Assembly (NCBI GenBank): GCA_003142355.1
Contig: PLMF01000073.1
Coordinates: 9,753-22,060, forward strand
Reading direction: 5' to 3'
Length of the DNA: 12,308 bases
Source of the DNA: Bryobacterales bacterium
Lineage (GTDB): Bacteria; Acidobacteriota; Terriglobia; Bryobacterales; Bryobacteraceae
Made by a program: the position numbers and the translations under genes. The notes under the pieces are model-generated. The model did no database searches. It saw nothing but the letters and a program-made list of their open reading frames with translations, and was not told the DNA's origin. Below, in pieces: positions 1-8,048 of this stretch (positions within the stretch are counted from its first letter, which is position 1; each line of letters opens with the position of its first letter).

Positions 1-915
1 CCCGTTCGCGCCGTTTCGCGTCCGGCGCGCATTCTTTGGGAGCAGGCCGCGCTGCCGCTGGCCGCCGTGCGCCATTCGCTGGACGTGATGCTGAATCCCG
101 GTTTCACCGCGCCGCTTTTCTGCCCCTGCCCCCAGATCACGGTCTTTCACGACCTCCAGCACAAGCGCCACCCCGAGCACTTCCGCTGGTTCGACCTGCC
201 GTTCTGGCAGTTTTTCCTGTTCTGGTCCGCGCATGTTTCGCGCCTGCTCCTGGCCGTTTCCGCCACCACCGCCGCCGACCTCCTGAGGTATTACCGTCTT
301 CCCCAGTCCAAGGTGCGAGTGACGCCTTCGGGCGTCGATTCGGTCTTTTTCGACATCGCGCGCCGTCGCCGTCCCGAACCGTTCCTCCTCGCGGTTTCCA
401 CCCTGCATCCTCACAAGAACCTCGATAGCCTGTTGCGCGCCTTCGCCCGCTTCCGCCCGACCCATCCGGAATTCCGCCTGGTGGTGTGCGGCCTGCACGG
501 CCATTCCGCCGGCCGGTTGCACGATCTGCGCGATTCGCTCGGCCTGCGGGACGCGGTGGAGTTCCCCGGTTGGATCCCGCGCCAGGATCTTCACGACCTC
601 TACGCGCACGCCTGGGCATTCCTGTACCCGTCGCGGTTCGAGGGTTTTGGCCTCCCGCTTCTGGAGGCGCTGGCCGCCGGCATCCCCACCGCCTGTTCCC
701 AAATCGAGCCGCTTTCCAGCATCGCCGCCGGCGCTGCTCTCGAATTCGACCCGCTGGACACAACCGCCATCGCCGACGCCATGCTGCGAATCACGGCCGA
801 CGAGGCTTTACGGGTGCACCTGGCCGAAGCCGGCCCCCGCCGCGCCGCGCAATTCTCGTGGCGGCAGACGGCGGAAGCGACCCTGGCCGCGCTGCTCGCC
901 GCGGGGAGTGGCTGA
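1..915 (+). CDS. Glycosyltransferase, GT4-like family 1 (5' truncated by window edge)
   Basis: The reading frame is open from base 1, so the N-terminus lies outside the window; 304 codons are visible. The visible protein has the layout of a retaining GT-B glycosyltransferase (group 1/GT4), which transfers a sugar from an NDP-sugar in the cytoplasm, usually for polysaccharide or cell-envelope glycan synthesis. Visible family marks are a mid-protein NxxGVD-like segment (TPSGVDSVFF), the strand and turn FLLAVSTLHPHKNL that opens the C-terminal Rossmann domain, and the donor-binding EGFGLPLLE segment. In that segment the two glutamates of the E-x7-E motif are at codons 214 and 222 of the visible part. 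The gene ends 41 bp before the convergent receptor stop. The acceptor and the sugar cannot be read from the sequence. The family call is firm; the pathway is unknown. Confidence 0.88.
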   Translation, partial: PVRAVSRPARILWEQAALPLAAVRHSLDVMLNPGFTAPLFCPCPQITVFHDLQHKRHPEHFRWFDLPFWQFFLFWSAHVSRLLLAVSATTAADLLRYYRLPQSKVRVTPSGVDSVFFDIARRRRPEPFLLAVSTLHPHKNLDSLLRAFARFRPTHPEFRLVVCGLHGHSAGRLHDLRDSLGLRDAVEFPGWIPRQDLHDLYAHAWAFLYPSRFEGFGLPLLEALAAGIPTACSQIEPLSSIAAGAALEFDPLDTTAIADAMLRITADEALRVHLAEAGPRRAAQFSWRQTAEATLAALLAAGSG

Positions 916-920
916 CAGGC

Positions 921-936
921 GGCCGGTGTTCCGGCC
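921..936. terminator. Short GC hairpin between convergent genes
   Basis: A perfect 6-bp stem with a four-base loop (GGCCGG-TGTT-CCGGCC) begins 5 bp after the glycosyltransferase stop. The palindrome CCCGATCGGG follows at 943-952. There is no T-run, so Rho-independent termination is only a guess based on the position between two converging genes. Confidence 0.3.
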
Positions 937-955
937 CCCGGCCCCGATCGGGCGA

Positions 956-3900
956 TCAAAACACCAAACGGGCGCCCAATTGGATGGTGCGGAACCGGTT
1001 GGCGGTGGCGGTAATGGTGCCGAAAGCGCTGTTGCTTGCGGTGGTGCTGGGAGCGGCGAATACCGGGTGGTTGAGAACGTTATACGCTTCCATGCGAATC
1101 TGCACAGACGTCTTCTCCGTGAATGCGAAGCGCTTGGAAATCGACGAGTCCCACTGGTTGATGCCGTCGGAGCGCAGGTTGGAGAAGGTGGTCGAAAAGG
1201 TGCGGAGGTGATAGTTGAAGGCGTCGGCCGACTTGATGTCGAACAGCGCCGTGTTGAAGGCCGCGCCGTTGACCTGGCGGTTGTCGAGGTTCATGGATCC
1301 GCCGCCGAGATAGACGTAGTCGCCGGGGCTCGACGAGCTGCCGTTGCCCCACAGAAGTGGCGGGCCCACCTGGAAGGTGTAAACGTTGTTCAGCAGCCAG
1401 CCGCCGACCAGCGAGTTGGCCAGGCGCGAGTGGAAGTCCAGGGCCTTACCGCGGCCGATGGGTAGCTCGTAATTCATGGCGACGACGTAACGCTGAGGGT
1501 GATCGATCGACGCAACGCGCTTTTCCGGGACCGGATCGGAATCGTTGAGCCAGGTCACTTGTTCCATCAGCCGCGAATAAATGTAATTGAATACCAACGT
1601 GAGACCATGGGAAGCGCGTTTTTGGAGGCGGATGTTGACGCTCTGGAAATAGGAGCGGCCGTCGTTGAGGTTCTGCTCCAGCACGCCGCCCCCGCCGCTC
1701 CAGCCGGTGGAGCTGTCGCCCACGGGGAATTCGGGATATCGCGCCAGGAGCTGAACCGGGGTTGTGGTCGCCGTGTTTTGGCTGGTTTGCAGGCCGGAGA
1801 ACGGGTTGGCGACGGAGCTGGTGAGGTACGTCTGGCCGGCATCGCGCGTGGGGAGCGTGCTCAGATACTGACGCGGGATGCCGTTGAGCTGCGTGTAGTT
1901 AATCGGAAGATGCACGGAGTGGTTGCCGATGTAGACCACTTCGAGCATCATGTCCTTGGTGAGGCTTTGCTGGAAGCCGATGTTCCATCGCAGCGAGTAC
2001 GGGCTCTTCACTACCGGATTGAGGAAGGTGACGCCCTGGCCGGCGAAGGTCAGCAGGCCCAGCGAATTGCCCGTGGGCTGGAGGAGGCCGGTGGGGAAGG
2101 GATTGCTCAGCGTGGTCAGCGGCGTGAGGTAGTTGTTGCTGGTGGCAGTGAGCGACGTGGACTGGCTGAAGCCCTCCTGGTTGGTATCGGGGTTGGTGGA
2201 GAACTTGTCGTCGACGCCCATCGCCGTGATGGCGACGGGCGCCACGAACATTCCGAAACCGCCGCGGATGACGGTCTTGCCGTGGAGGAAGTCGGGCGTC
2301 CAGGCCACCCCGAAGCGCGGGCTCACCAGGTGAGAGTGGTTCTGGTAGACCGCGGTCTGGCCGGAGGCCGGGAAGGTCAAGCCGCCGAGCACATTGAAAG
2401 CGCTGGCCGGAAGCTGTGCGATGGGAGACTTGGCATAAGCCGCCTGGGCGGCGGCGGCCAGCGGATTAGCCGTCGTGGTGTTGAAGCCGTCCACGGTACG
2501 CCCGTATTTTTCGTTGTAAGGGCCATCGTGGTCGAAACGCACGCCGATATTGACGGTGAGGTTTCTCTTCACTCTCCAATCGTCCTGCGCGAACACCGCG
2601 GCGTAGTACGAATACCAGGAGGCCGTGGTATTGACATCATAGCTGCCGCTCGAGGGCAGTCCCATCAGGAAGGCGGCGAAGTCCTGTCCGGTGGCCACCG
2701 TCGAGGAAGCGCTGCTGGAGGCCCGCACCCAATTGTTGTTGAAGGTGAACGTCCCCGTGGAAGCGCCGGAGGTGAGGGTATTCAAACGGTACTGCCGGAA
2801 ATCGCCGCCGGCCTTCAGGGTGTGGTTGCCCCTGGTGGTCATCCAGGTGGGGAAGACCTGGAACGACTGGGAGGGCAGTTTGTTGGCGCCGGTGGCGCCG
2901 AGCGCTTGCAGGCCGGTAGCGCTGTTGAAAGAAATGATGGGCATTTGCAGGTAGGTCGAGTTACCACCCAGATAGGACGGGAAGCCCACGGAACTGGGGT
3001 CGAAGCCGACGCTGGGGATGTTGTGGCCTTCGTTCATGCGCGTGAAGTTCAGGCGGATGTCGACTACGTCGGTGGGGTTCAGGGTGAAGACTTCGTCGGC
3101 GGCCAAGCCCAGGTTGGCGCGATACAGCAGCGACCCTTCGGCGACGTTGTTGAAATAGTTGTTCTTGCCCTGAGAGTAATCGGTATGGCGCACATCCGCG
3201 AAGAAACGGCTGCGAGAGCTCATGTTGTAATCGATGCGCCCCATTTCGTTGCTGTAGATATCGTTGGTGTTGGGCGAGCTCACGAAGTTATTAATGGTGG
3301 CCGTCGGAATGGTGGGTGCCGGGAAGTAGGCGAGATAAGCCTTGGAGATGGCATTCAGCTCGTTGGCGGGGATCTGATTGCCCGGCAGCGCGGTCCGGTT
3401 GACGGTGGAGCCGCTGAGGGTGGCGCTGAAGGGGTCGTACAGGGTGGTCAGACCGGTGAAGTTTCCGGCCCGCATGTTGGCGGTGGGAACCGTGCCGACG
3501 AAGGCGTTCGGCTGGCCGTCCTTCATGCTCTCCCAGGCAAAGAACCAGAACAGCTTGTTGCGCGTGTCGATCAATTTGGGCAGATAGATGGGGCCGCCGG
3601 CGGTGACGCCGTACTGGTTCAAATGCGTGACCGGCCGGGGGGAGCCGGCTTTGTTGAGGAAGAAGTCGTTGGCGGTAAGCGTATTCGGCTGGTTGAATTC
3701 CCAAGCCGAACCGTGGAGGTTGTTGGTGCCGGTCTTGGTGATATGGTCCAAAGTTCCGCCGGCGGAGTGGCCGAAAGCAGCGTCGGTGTCGGAAACTTTG
3801 ACGTGTACTTCCTGCACCGCGTCCTGTGGCGGGCTATAAGCCAGCCGGCCGTCCCAGGTGGCGTCGGGAGCGCCGTTGAGGAGCAGTTCGCTGGTTTGCT

Positions 3901-4456
3901 GGTAAGCGCCGCCGATCATCCAGCCGGCCGCGCCGCCGCTATCGAACGGATGGACCAGCGTGGGCTGCGCATACCCGATGACACCCAAGGACAGGCCGGC
4001 GGCCATCATGGGCGTGCGGCCGTTGATGGGCAATTCTTCGACTTCCTTGGTGGTGACAGCCTGCCCCAGGGAAGCGTTTTCGGTATCGAGAAGGGGCGCG
4101 TCGGCGGTCACTTCAACCGAGTTGGTGACGTCGCCGACATCAAGTCTGAAATCGATGACCGAATGGTCGCCGGCGCCTACGTTCACTCCCTTACGGAGGG
4201 CTGCTTTGAAGCCCGGCGACTGCGCGGCGATATCGTATTCGCCAGGCAGAAGGAACGGGGCGGTGTACTGGCCGGAGTTGTCGGACACGGCCGGGATCTT
4301 GGTGCCGGTGTGGGTTTCGGTGACCGTCACCTTCGCCCCCGGGACAGCGGCGCCGGTGGCGTCGGTGATGACACCGCTGATGGTGCCGCGGAATTCCTGA
4401 GCGAAGAGCGCGGTGGAAACGAGCAATGCAAATAGCGAGACTAGGCTGAGCTTCAT
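956..4456 (-). CDS. TonB-dependent receptor with carboxypeptidase-regulatory N-domain (Oar-like)
   Basis: Outer-membrane receptor of 1166 aa. Residues 1-20 (MKLSLVSLFALLVSTALFAQ) form a signal peptide. Residues about 22-105 form a CarboxypepD_reg-like beta-sandwich (GVITDATGAAVPGAKV, then GEYDIAAQSPGFK). A plug-like segment follows, with VTTKEVEELPINGR at about 134-147. The long remainder is rich in aromatic and Asn/Ser-rich strands and ends in aromatic phenylalanine (LGARLVF), as expected for a beta-barrel recognised by the Bam machinery. Such giant receptors are expanded in Acidobacteriota and are thought to import oligosaccharides or other large ligands, but the ligand here is unknown. I chose ATG at 4454-4456 because AAGGGAG precedes it at good spacing; a TTG two codons upstream is possible but overlaps that spacing. 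Divergent from the M20 hydrolase gene, with 129 bp between. Confidence 0.93.
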   Translation of the reverse strand: MKLSLVSLFALLVSTALFAQEFRGTISGVITDATGAAVPGAKVTVTETHTGTKIPAVSDNSGQYTAPFLLPGEYDIAAQSPGFKAALRKGVNVGAGDHSVIDFRLDVGDVTNSVEVTADAPLLDTENASLGQAVTTKEVEELPINGRTPMMAAGLSLGVIGYAQPTLVHPFDSGGAAGWMIGGAYQQTSELLLNGAPDATWDGRLAYSPPQDAVQEVHVKVSDTDAAFGHSAGGTLDHITKTGTNNLHGSAWEFNQPNTLTANDFFLNKAGSPRPVTHLNQYGVTAGGPIYLPKLIDTRNKLFWFFAWESMKDGQPNAFVGTVPTANMRAGNFTGLTTLYDPFSATLSGSTVNRTALPGNQIPANELNAISKAYLAYFPAPTIPTATINNFVSSPNTNDIYSNEMGRIDYNMSSRSRFFADVRHTDYSQGKNNYFNNVAEGSLLYRANLGLAADEVFTLNPTDVVDIRLNFTRMNEGHNIPSVGFDPSSVGFPSYLGGNSTYLQMPIISFNSATGLQALGATGANKLPSQSFQVFPTWMTTRGNHTLKAGGDFRQYRLNTLTSGASTGTFTFNNNWVRASSSASSTVATGQDFAAFLMGLPSSGSYDVNTTASWYSYYAAVFAQDDWRVKRNLTVNIGVRFDHDGPYNEKYGRTVDGFNTTTANPLAAAAQAAYAKSPIAQLPASAFNVLGGLTFPASGQTAVYQNHSHLVSPRFGVAWTPDFLHGKTVIRGGFGMFVAPVAITAMGVDDKFSTNPDTNQEGFSQSTSLTATSNNYLTPLTTLSNPFPTGLLQPTGNSLGLLTFAGQGVTFLNPVVKSPYSLRWNIGFQQSLTKDMMLEVVYIGNHSVHLPINYTQLNGIPRQYLSTLPTRDAGQTYLTSSVANPFSGLQTSQNTATTTPVQLLARYPEFPVGDSSTGWSGGGGVLEQNLNDGRSYFQSVNIRLQKRASHGLTLVFNYIYSRLMEQVTWLNDSDPVPEKRVASIDHPQRYVVAMNYELPIGRGKALDFHSRLANSLVGGWLLNNVYTFQVGPPLLWGNGSSSSPGDYVYLGGGSMNLDNRQVNGAAFNTALFDIKSADAFNYHLRTFSTTFSNLRSDGINQWDSSISKRFAFTEKTSVQIRMEAYNVLNHPVFAAPSTTASNSAFGTITATANRFRTIQLGARLVF

Positions 4457-4585
4457 GGTCAACTCCCTTAGTCAAAGCATAACGCTAAACGCACGTGCCT
4501 ACCGGTGCCGGTTCCGGCGGGCGATCCCCAGCAGCCGATCTGCTAAAACAGGACAGAGGGCAAGGCAAGCTGGAAAGGCAATCCG
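4457..4585. promoter_or_regulatory. Divergent promoter region, receptor / M20 hydrolase
   Basis: This 129-bp gap must hold the 5' signals of both divergent genes. The minus strand shows an AAGGGAG ribosome-binding site for the receptor and a weak TATGCT -10-like hexamer upstream of it. The plus strand has a purine-rich GGAAAGG before the M20 start. No operator palindrome stands out. Promoter positions are not resolved. Confidence 0.35.
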
Positions 4586-5962
4586 ATGAGAATCACTTCG
4601 TGGGCAGTCGTCGTACTGGTGTTTGGGCTGGGGGCGCCTGTGCTCCCGGGCCAGACTTTCGCGCGGGATCTGTTGCGGGAACTGGTGGAGATCGATTCCA
4701 CCTCGGCCTTCGGTTCCACCGCGGCGGCCAAGGCCATGGCGGCACGCTTTCGTTCCGCCGGTTTTCCCGAATCCGACATGGTCCTCGCCGGCCCAACCCC
4801 CGACAAGCAGAACCTGGTCGTGCGCCTGCACGGAAAAGGAGCGGCCAAGCCGATCCTCCTGATTGCGCACCTGGACGTGGTCGACGCGCCCAGGGAGGGA
4901 TGGTCCCCCGGACTCGACCCGTTCCGCCTGACCGAGCGCGATGGCTTCTTCTATGGGCGCGGAGTCCTCGATATGAAGAACGCCGTGGCCGCGCTCGTCG
5001 CCACCTTGATCCGCCTGCGGGCCGAGGGCTTCGTCCCCGGCCGCGACATCATCGTCGCTCTCACCGCCGATGAGGAGGGTGGAAATGCCAATGGCGTCTA
5101 CTGGCTGCTGGCCAATCACCGGGATTGGATCGACGCCGCCTACTGCCTGAACCTGGATGCCGGCGGCGGCCAGACCGAGAAGGGCCGCCGTCTCCGCATG
5201 ACCGTGCAGACGAGCGAGAAGACCAACGTCAGCTTCCAGGCCCAGACCCAGAACCAGGGAGGCCATAGCTCCCTGCCCGTCAAGGAAAACGCCATCTACC
5301 AGTTGGCCAAAGGTCTGGCGCGGCTTTCCGAGCGCGACCTCCCGTTCCGCTTCAACGAGACCACGCGCCTCTACTTCGAGCGCATGGCAGCGATTGAAAC
5401 CGGCCAGGTGGCAGCCGACATGAAGGCCGTCGCCAAGGACCCGCCGGATCTCGACGCCGCCGGGCGCCTCGCGGCCAGTTCGCCATACTACAACGCCATC
5501 ATGCGAACCACCTGCGTGGCCACCCGAATCGAGGGCGGGCATGCCAGCAACGCCTTGCCTCAGACGGCCGCCGCGGTGATCAATTGCCGCTTATTCCCGG
5601 GCGATACGGTCGAGTCTGTCCGCAACGCCCTGACGGAGATCCTGGCCGACCCTGGGATAGCCGTGAGGACGATGGCCGCCGGCCGTCCGGCTCCGGCCTC
5701 GCCGCTGATGCCCGAGGTGATGGGCGCGGTCGAAAAGGTCACGCATGCGATGTGGCCCGGCATGCCCGTCTTCCCCGTAATGGACCCCTGGGCCAGCGAC
5801 TCAATCTCCCTGCGCCGGGCCGACTTTGCGGCTTTCGGAGTGAACGGCGCGTTTGGCGAACTGGATGTGGGCAACGCCCACGGCGCCAACGAGCGCATCC
5901 CCGTGGACGCGTATTACGAAAGCGTCGAGTTCCTATACCGGCTCTTGAAGGCGCTGACCTGA
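4586..5962 (+). CDS. Secreted M20-family metallohydrolase (peptidase/amidohydrolase)
   Basis: Zinc-dependent hydrolase of 458 aa, the usual length for M20 carboxypeptidase/aminoacylase-type enzymes, which cleave terminal amide bonds of peptides or N-acyl amino acids. An N-terminal hydrophobic stretch (about residues 5-22) ending near GQTFA looks like a signal peptide, so it probably acts in the periplasm. The di-zinc site is complete by eye: H95 in AHLDVVD, bridging D129 in GRGVLDMK, catalytic E163 and ligand E164 in TADEEGGN, D191 in NLDAGGG, and H432 near the C-terminus in AHGANERIP. The segment QNQGGHSSLP, at about 225-235, begins the dimerisation/lid domain. The stop codon TGA runs directly into a 22-bp palindrome shared with the convergent oxidoreductase gene. 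Substrate unknown; family call firm. Confidence 0.92.
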   Translation: MRITSWAVVVLVFGLGAPVLPGQTFARDLLRELVEIDSTSAFGSTAAAKAMAARFRSAGFPESDMVLAGPTPDKQNLVVRLHGKGAAKPILLIAHLDVVDAPREGWSPGLDPFRLTERDGFFYGRGVLDMKNAVAALVATLIRLRAEGFVPGRDIIVALTADEEGGNANGVYWLLANHRDWIDAAYCLNLDAGGGQTEKGRRLRMTVQTSEKTNVSFQAQTQNQGGHSSLPVKENAIYQLAKGLARLSERDLPFRFNETTRLYFERMAAIETGQVAADMKAVAKDPPDLDAAGRLAASSPYYNAIMRTTCVATRIEGGHASNALPQTAAAVINCRLFPGDTVESVRNALTEILADPGIAVRTMAAGRPAPASPLMPEVMGAVEKVTHAMWPGMPVFPVMDPWASDSISLRRADFAAFGVNGAFGELDVGNAHGANERIPVDAYYESVEFLYRLLKALT

Positions 5963-6017
5963 AAAAGGGGTCAGACGCATTTTTGCCAAACCCGCAAAAT
6001 GCGTCTGACCCCTTTTT
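5962..6017. repeat. 22-bp perfect inverted repeat, REP-like or bidirectional terminator
   Basis: The arms 5962-5983 and 5996-6017 are perfect complements over 22 bp, with a 12-base loop. The core is GGGGTCAGACGCATTTT, with an A-run before it on the left and a T-run after it on the right. It lies exactly between two convergent stop codons (5962 and 6030), so it could terminate both transcripts. GGGGTCAGAC cores also occur, from my memory, in REP palindromes linked to REP-associated tyrosine transposases (RAYTs). I cannot check copy number here. Confidence 0.7.
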
Positions 6018-6029
6018 CCCCCTTTTTCC

Positions 6030-7334
<1,305 letters not shown>

Positions 7335-7504
7335 CTCACTTCTCCTCGCTCATCCCACACAAGCAAAGGTTGACACCATTCGTACCCCGCTGCAAGCCAG
7401 TCCAGGACCAATACGGTTCACTTAAAGAATGGCATCCCGACGCTTCCCACGGGCCGTTTCCGGACCCTGAGCCCGGCCGTTGGTGATAAGGGCTGTTGGC
7501 ACCA
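7335..7504. other. Intergenic region upstream of the oxidoreductase, left flank of the island
   Basis: This holds the 5' region of the minus-strand oxidoreductase gene, with its ribosome-binding site at about 7342-7347. I see no coding frame with family features and no clear promoter. The rightmost 20-30 bases (ggcaccagttaccag at about 7498-7512) may already belong to the eroded integrase remnant that follows. Confidence 0.5.
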
Positions 7505-7626
7505 GTTACCAGTGGGGTTGTCTGGACGGTTGAGATGTGGTCTAATCCCCGTAGCCAGTACGGTGATCTACACGCAGATGTTGAACCGTGGCAGGCCGGG
7601 GGGTTCAGAGCCCCCTCGGCCGACCC
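7505..7626 (+). pseudogene. intI: Eroded integron-type tyrosine integrase, C-terminal remnant
   Basis: Three short frames, joined by frameshifts, translate to the C-terminal signature of integron integrases. Frame A (from 7523) gives WTVE, matching the RTVQELLGH helix. Frame B (7551-7592) gives VASTVIYTQMLNRG, close to the IntI consensus T-T-M-I-Y-T-H-V-L-N-R-G that contains the nucleophilic tyrosine. After a frameshift at the G-run 7598-7603, frame C (7603-7623) gives VQSPLGR, matching GVRSPLD. The order, spacing and strand all agree with a single ancestral gene read on the + strand. Nothing upstream of about 7500 is recognisable, so the gene is non-functional and mostly lost. The alternative is a non-integron tyrosine recombinase; the LNRG...SPLD tail favours IntI. 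The comparison is from memory. Confidence 0.6.
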
Positions 7627-7832
7627 CGGAAGCCCGTCTCCGGCGAGACACTGGCGGTTATGCGGGCCGGCTGTCCGCATAAGGTCGTAAAGGGAACTTG
7701 TAAAATGGAACGGAAGTGATTACATGGCAAGCACTTGCCCCCTCGGCTCGCGGGTGGCGGTTTCGTCTTAGGCCGGCCGCGACCGAGTTTATGGAGGTGA
7801 GCCTAAACGGGAGTTCGGCTGGGGAGAATCAC
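7627..7832. other. Gap between integrase remnant and ATPase module; possible attI and promoter region
   Basis: By position this stretch would contain the primary recombination site (attI) and the first cassette's promoter. It holds a perfect 8-bp inverted repeat (7658-7682), and a TAAAAT hexamer at 7701-7706 matching five of six bases of a sigma-70 -10 box, with no convincing -35 element. An open frame running through it toward the small gene has no ribosome-binding site and no family features, so I do not treat it as coding. Confidence 0.35.
7658..7682. repeat. Perfect 8-bp inverted repeat with 9-base spacer
   Basis: TTATGCGG and CCGCATAA flank GCCGGCTGT. The left arm overlaps GTTATGC (7657-7663), which resembles an integron core site GTTRRRY with one mismatch. 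Two inverted arms around a short spacer is also the shape of a tyrosine-recombinase core site. No T-run follows, so a terminator is less likely. Confidence 0.45.
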
Positions 7833-8048
7833 ATGGGACCGCGAGCAATTCCGATGACGACATCATCCAGAATGGAGGGAACATCTGACGTCCCAGCGCA
7901 GGTCTTCGAGAAGTTCCTTCAGGCCCTCGGGGGTGCCGGCGCGTCGGCCGAGCTGGTCGCCCGACTTCGCAAAGCTCTCTTGGAGGATAGGACTTTCACC
8001 GAGCGCGCGCTGAGGTCGGCCGTCCTCGGGGAGGAACGGCTGCCGTGA
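7833..8048 (+). CDS. Small helical protein coupled to the SMC-like ATPase
   Basis: A 71-aa protein without a recognised family. Residues about 20-65 (VFEKFLQALGGAGASAELV, then ARLRKALLEDRTFTERALR) look like two or three amphipathic helices. There is no signal peptide or membrane segment. I chose ATG 7833 because GGGGAG lies six bases upstream; a second in-frame ATG follows at 7854. Its TGA stop overlaps the GTG start of the ATPase by four bases (GTGA), which implies translational coupling and points to a shared function, such as a regulatory or loading subunit of the ATPase. The partnership is inferred from the overlap; the biochemical role is unknown. Confidence 0.72.
   Translation: MGPRAIPMTTSSRMEGTSDVPAQVFEKFLQALGGAGASAELVARLRKALLEDRTFTERALRSAVLGEERLP

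Noticed and set aside
1499..4435. A 978-codon open frame antisense to the TonB-dependent receptor
   Set aside because: It has no family features and is rich in Gly/Arg/Val/Glu, as expected from the reverse complement of a GC-rich gene. The receptor on the other strand is complete and convincing.
7594..7621. Strong GC hairpin GGCCGGGGGG/CCCCCTCGGCC, considered as a terminator or tRNA arm
   Set aside because: No cloverleaf can be built around it and there is no T-run. The same bases are better explained as the last codons of the integrase remnant.
7336..7680. A 114-codon minus-strand open frame across the region upstream of the oxidoreductase
   Set aside because: No ribosome-binding site and no recognisable features, and it runs through the integrase remnant and the inverted repeat.
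7716..7832. A 5' extension of the small ATPase-linked gene starting at GTG 7716
   Set aside because: No ribosome-binding site at that start. The ATG at 7833 has GGGGAG at proper spacing, and the extra residues look like untranslated sequence.
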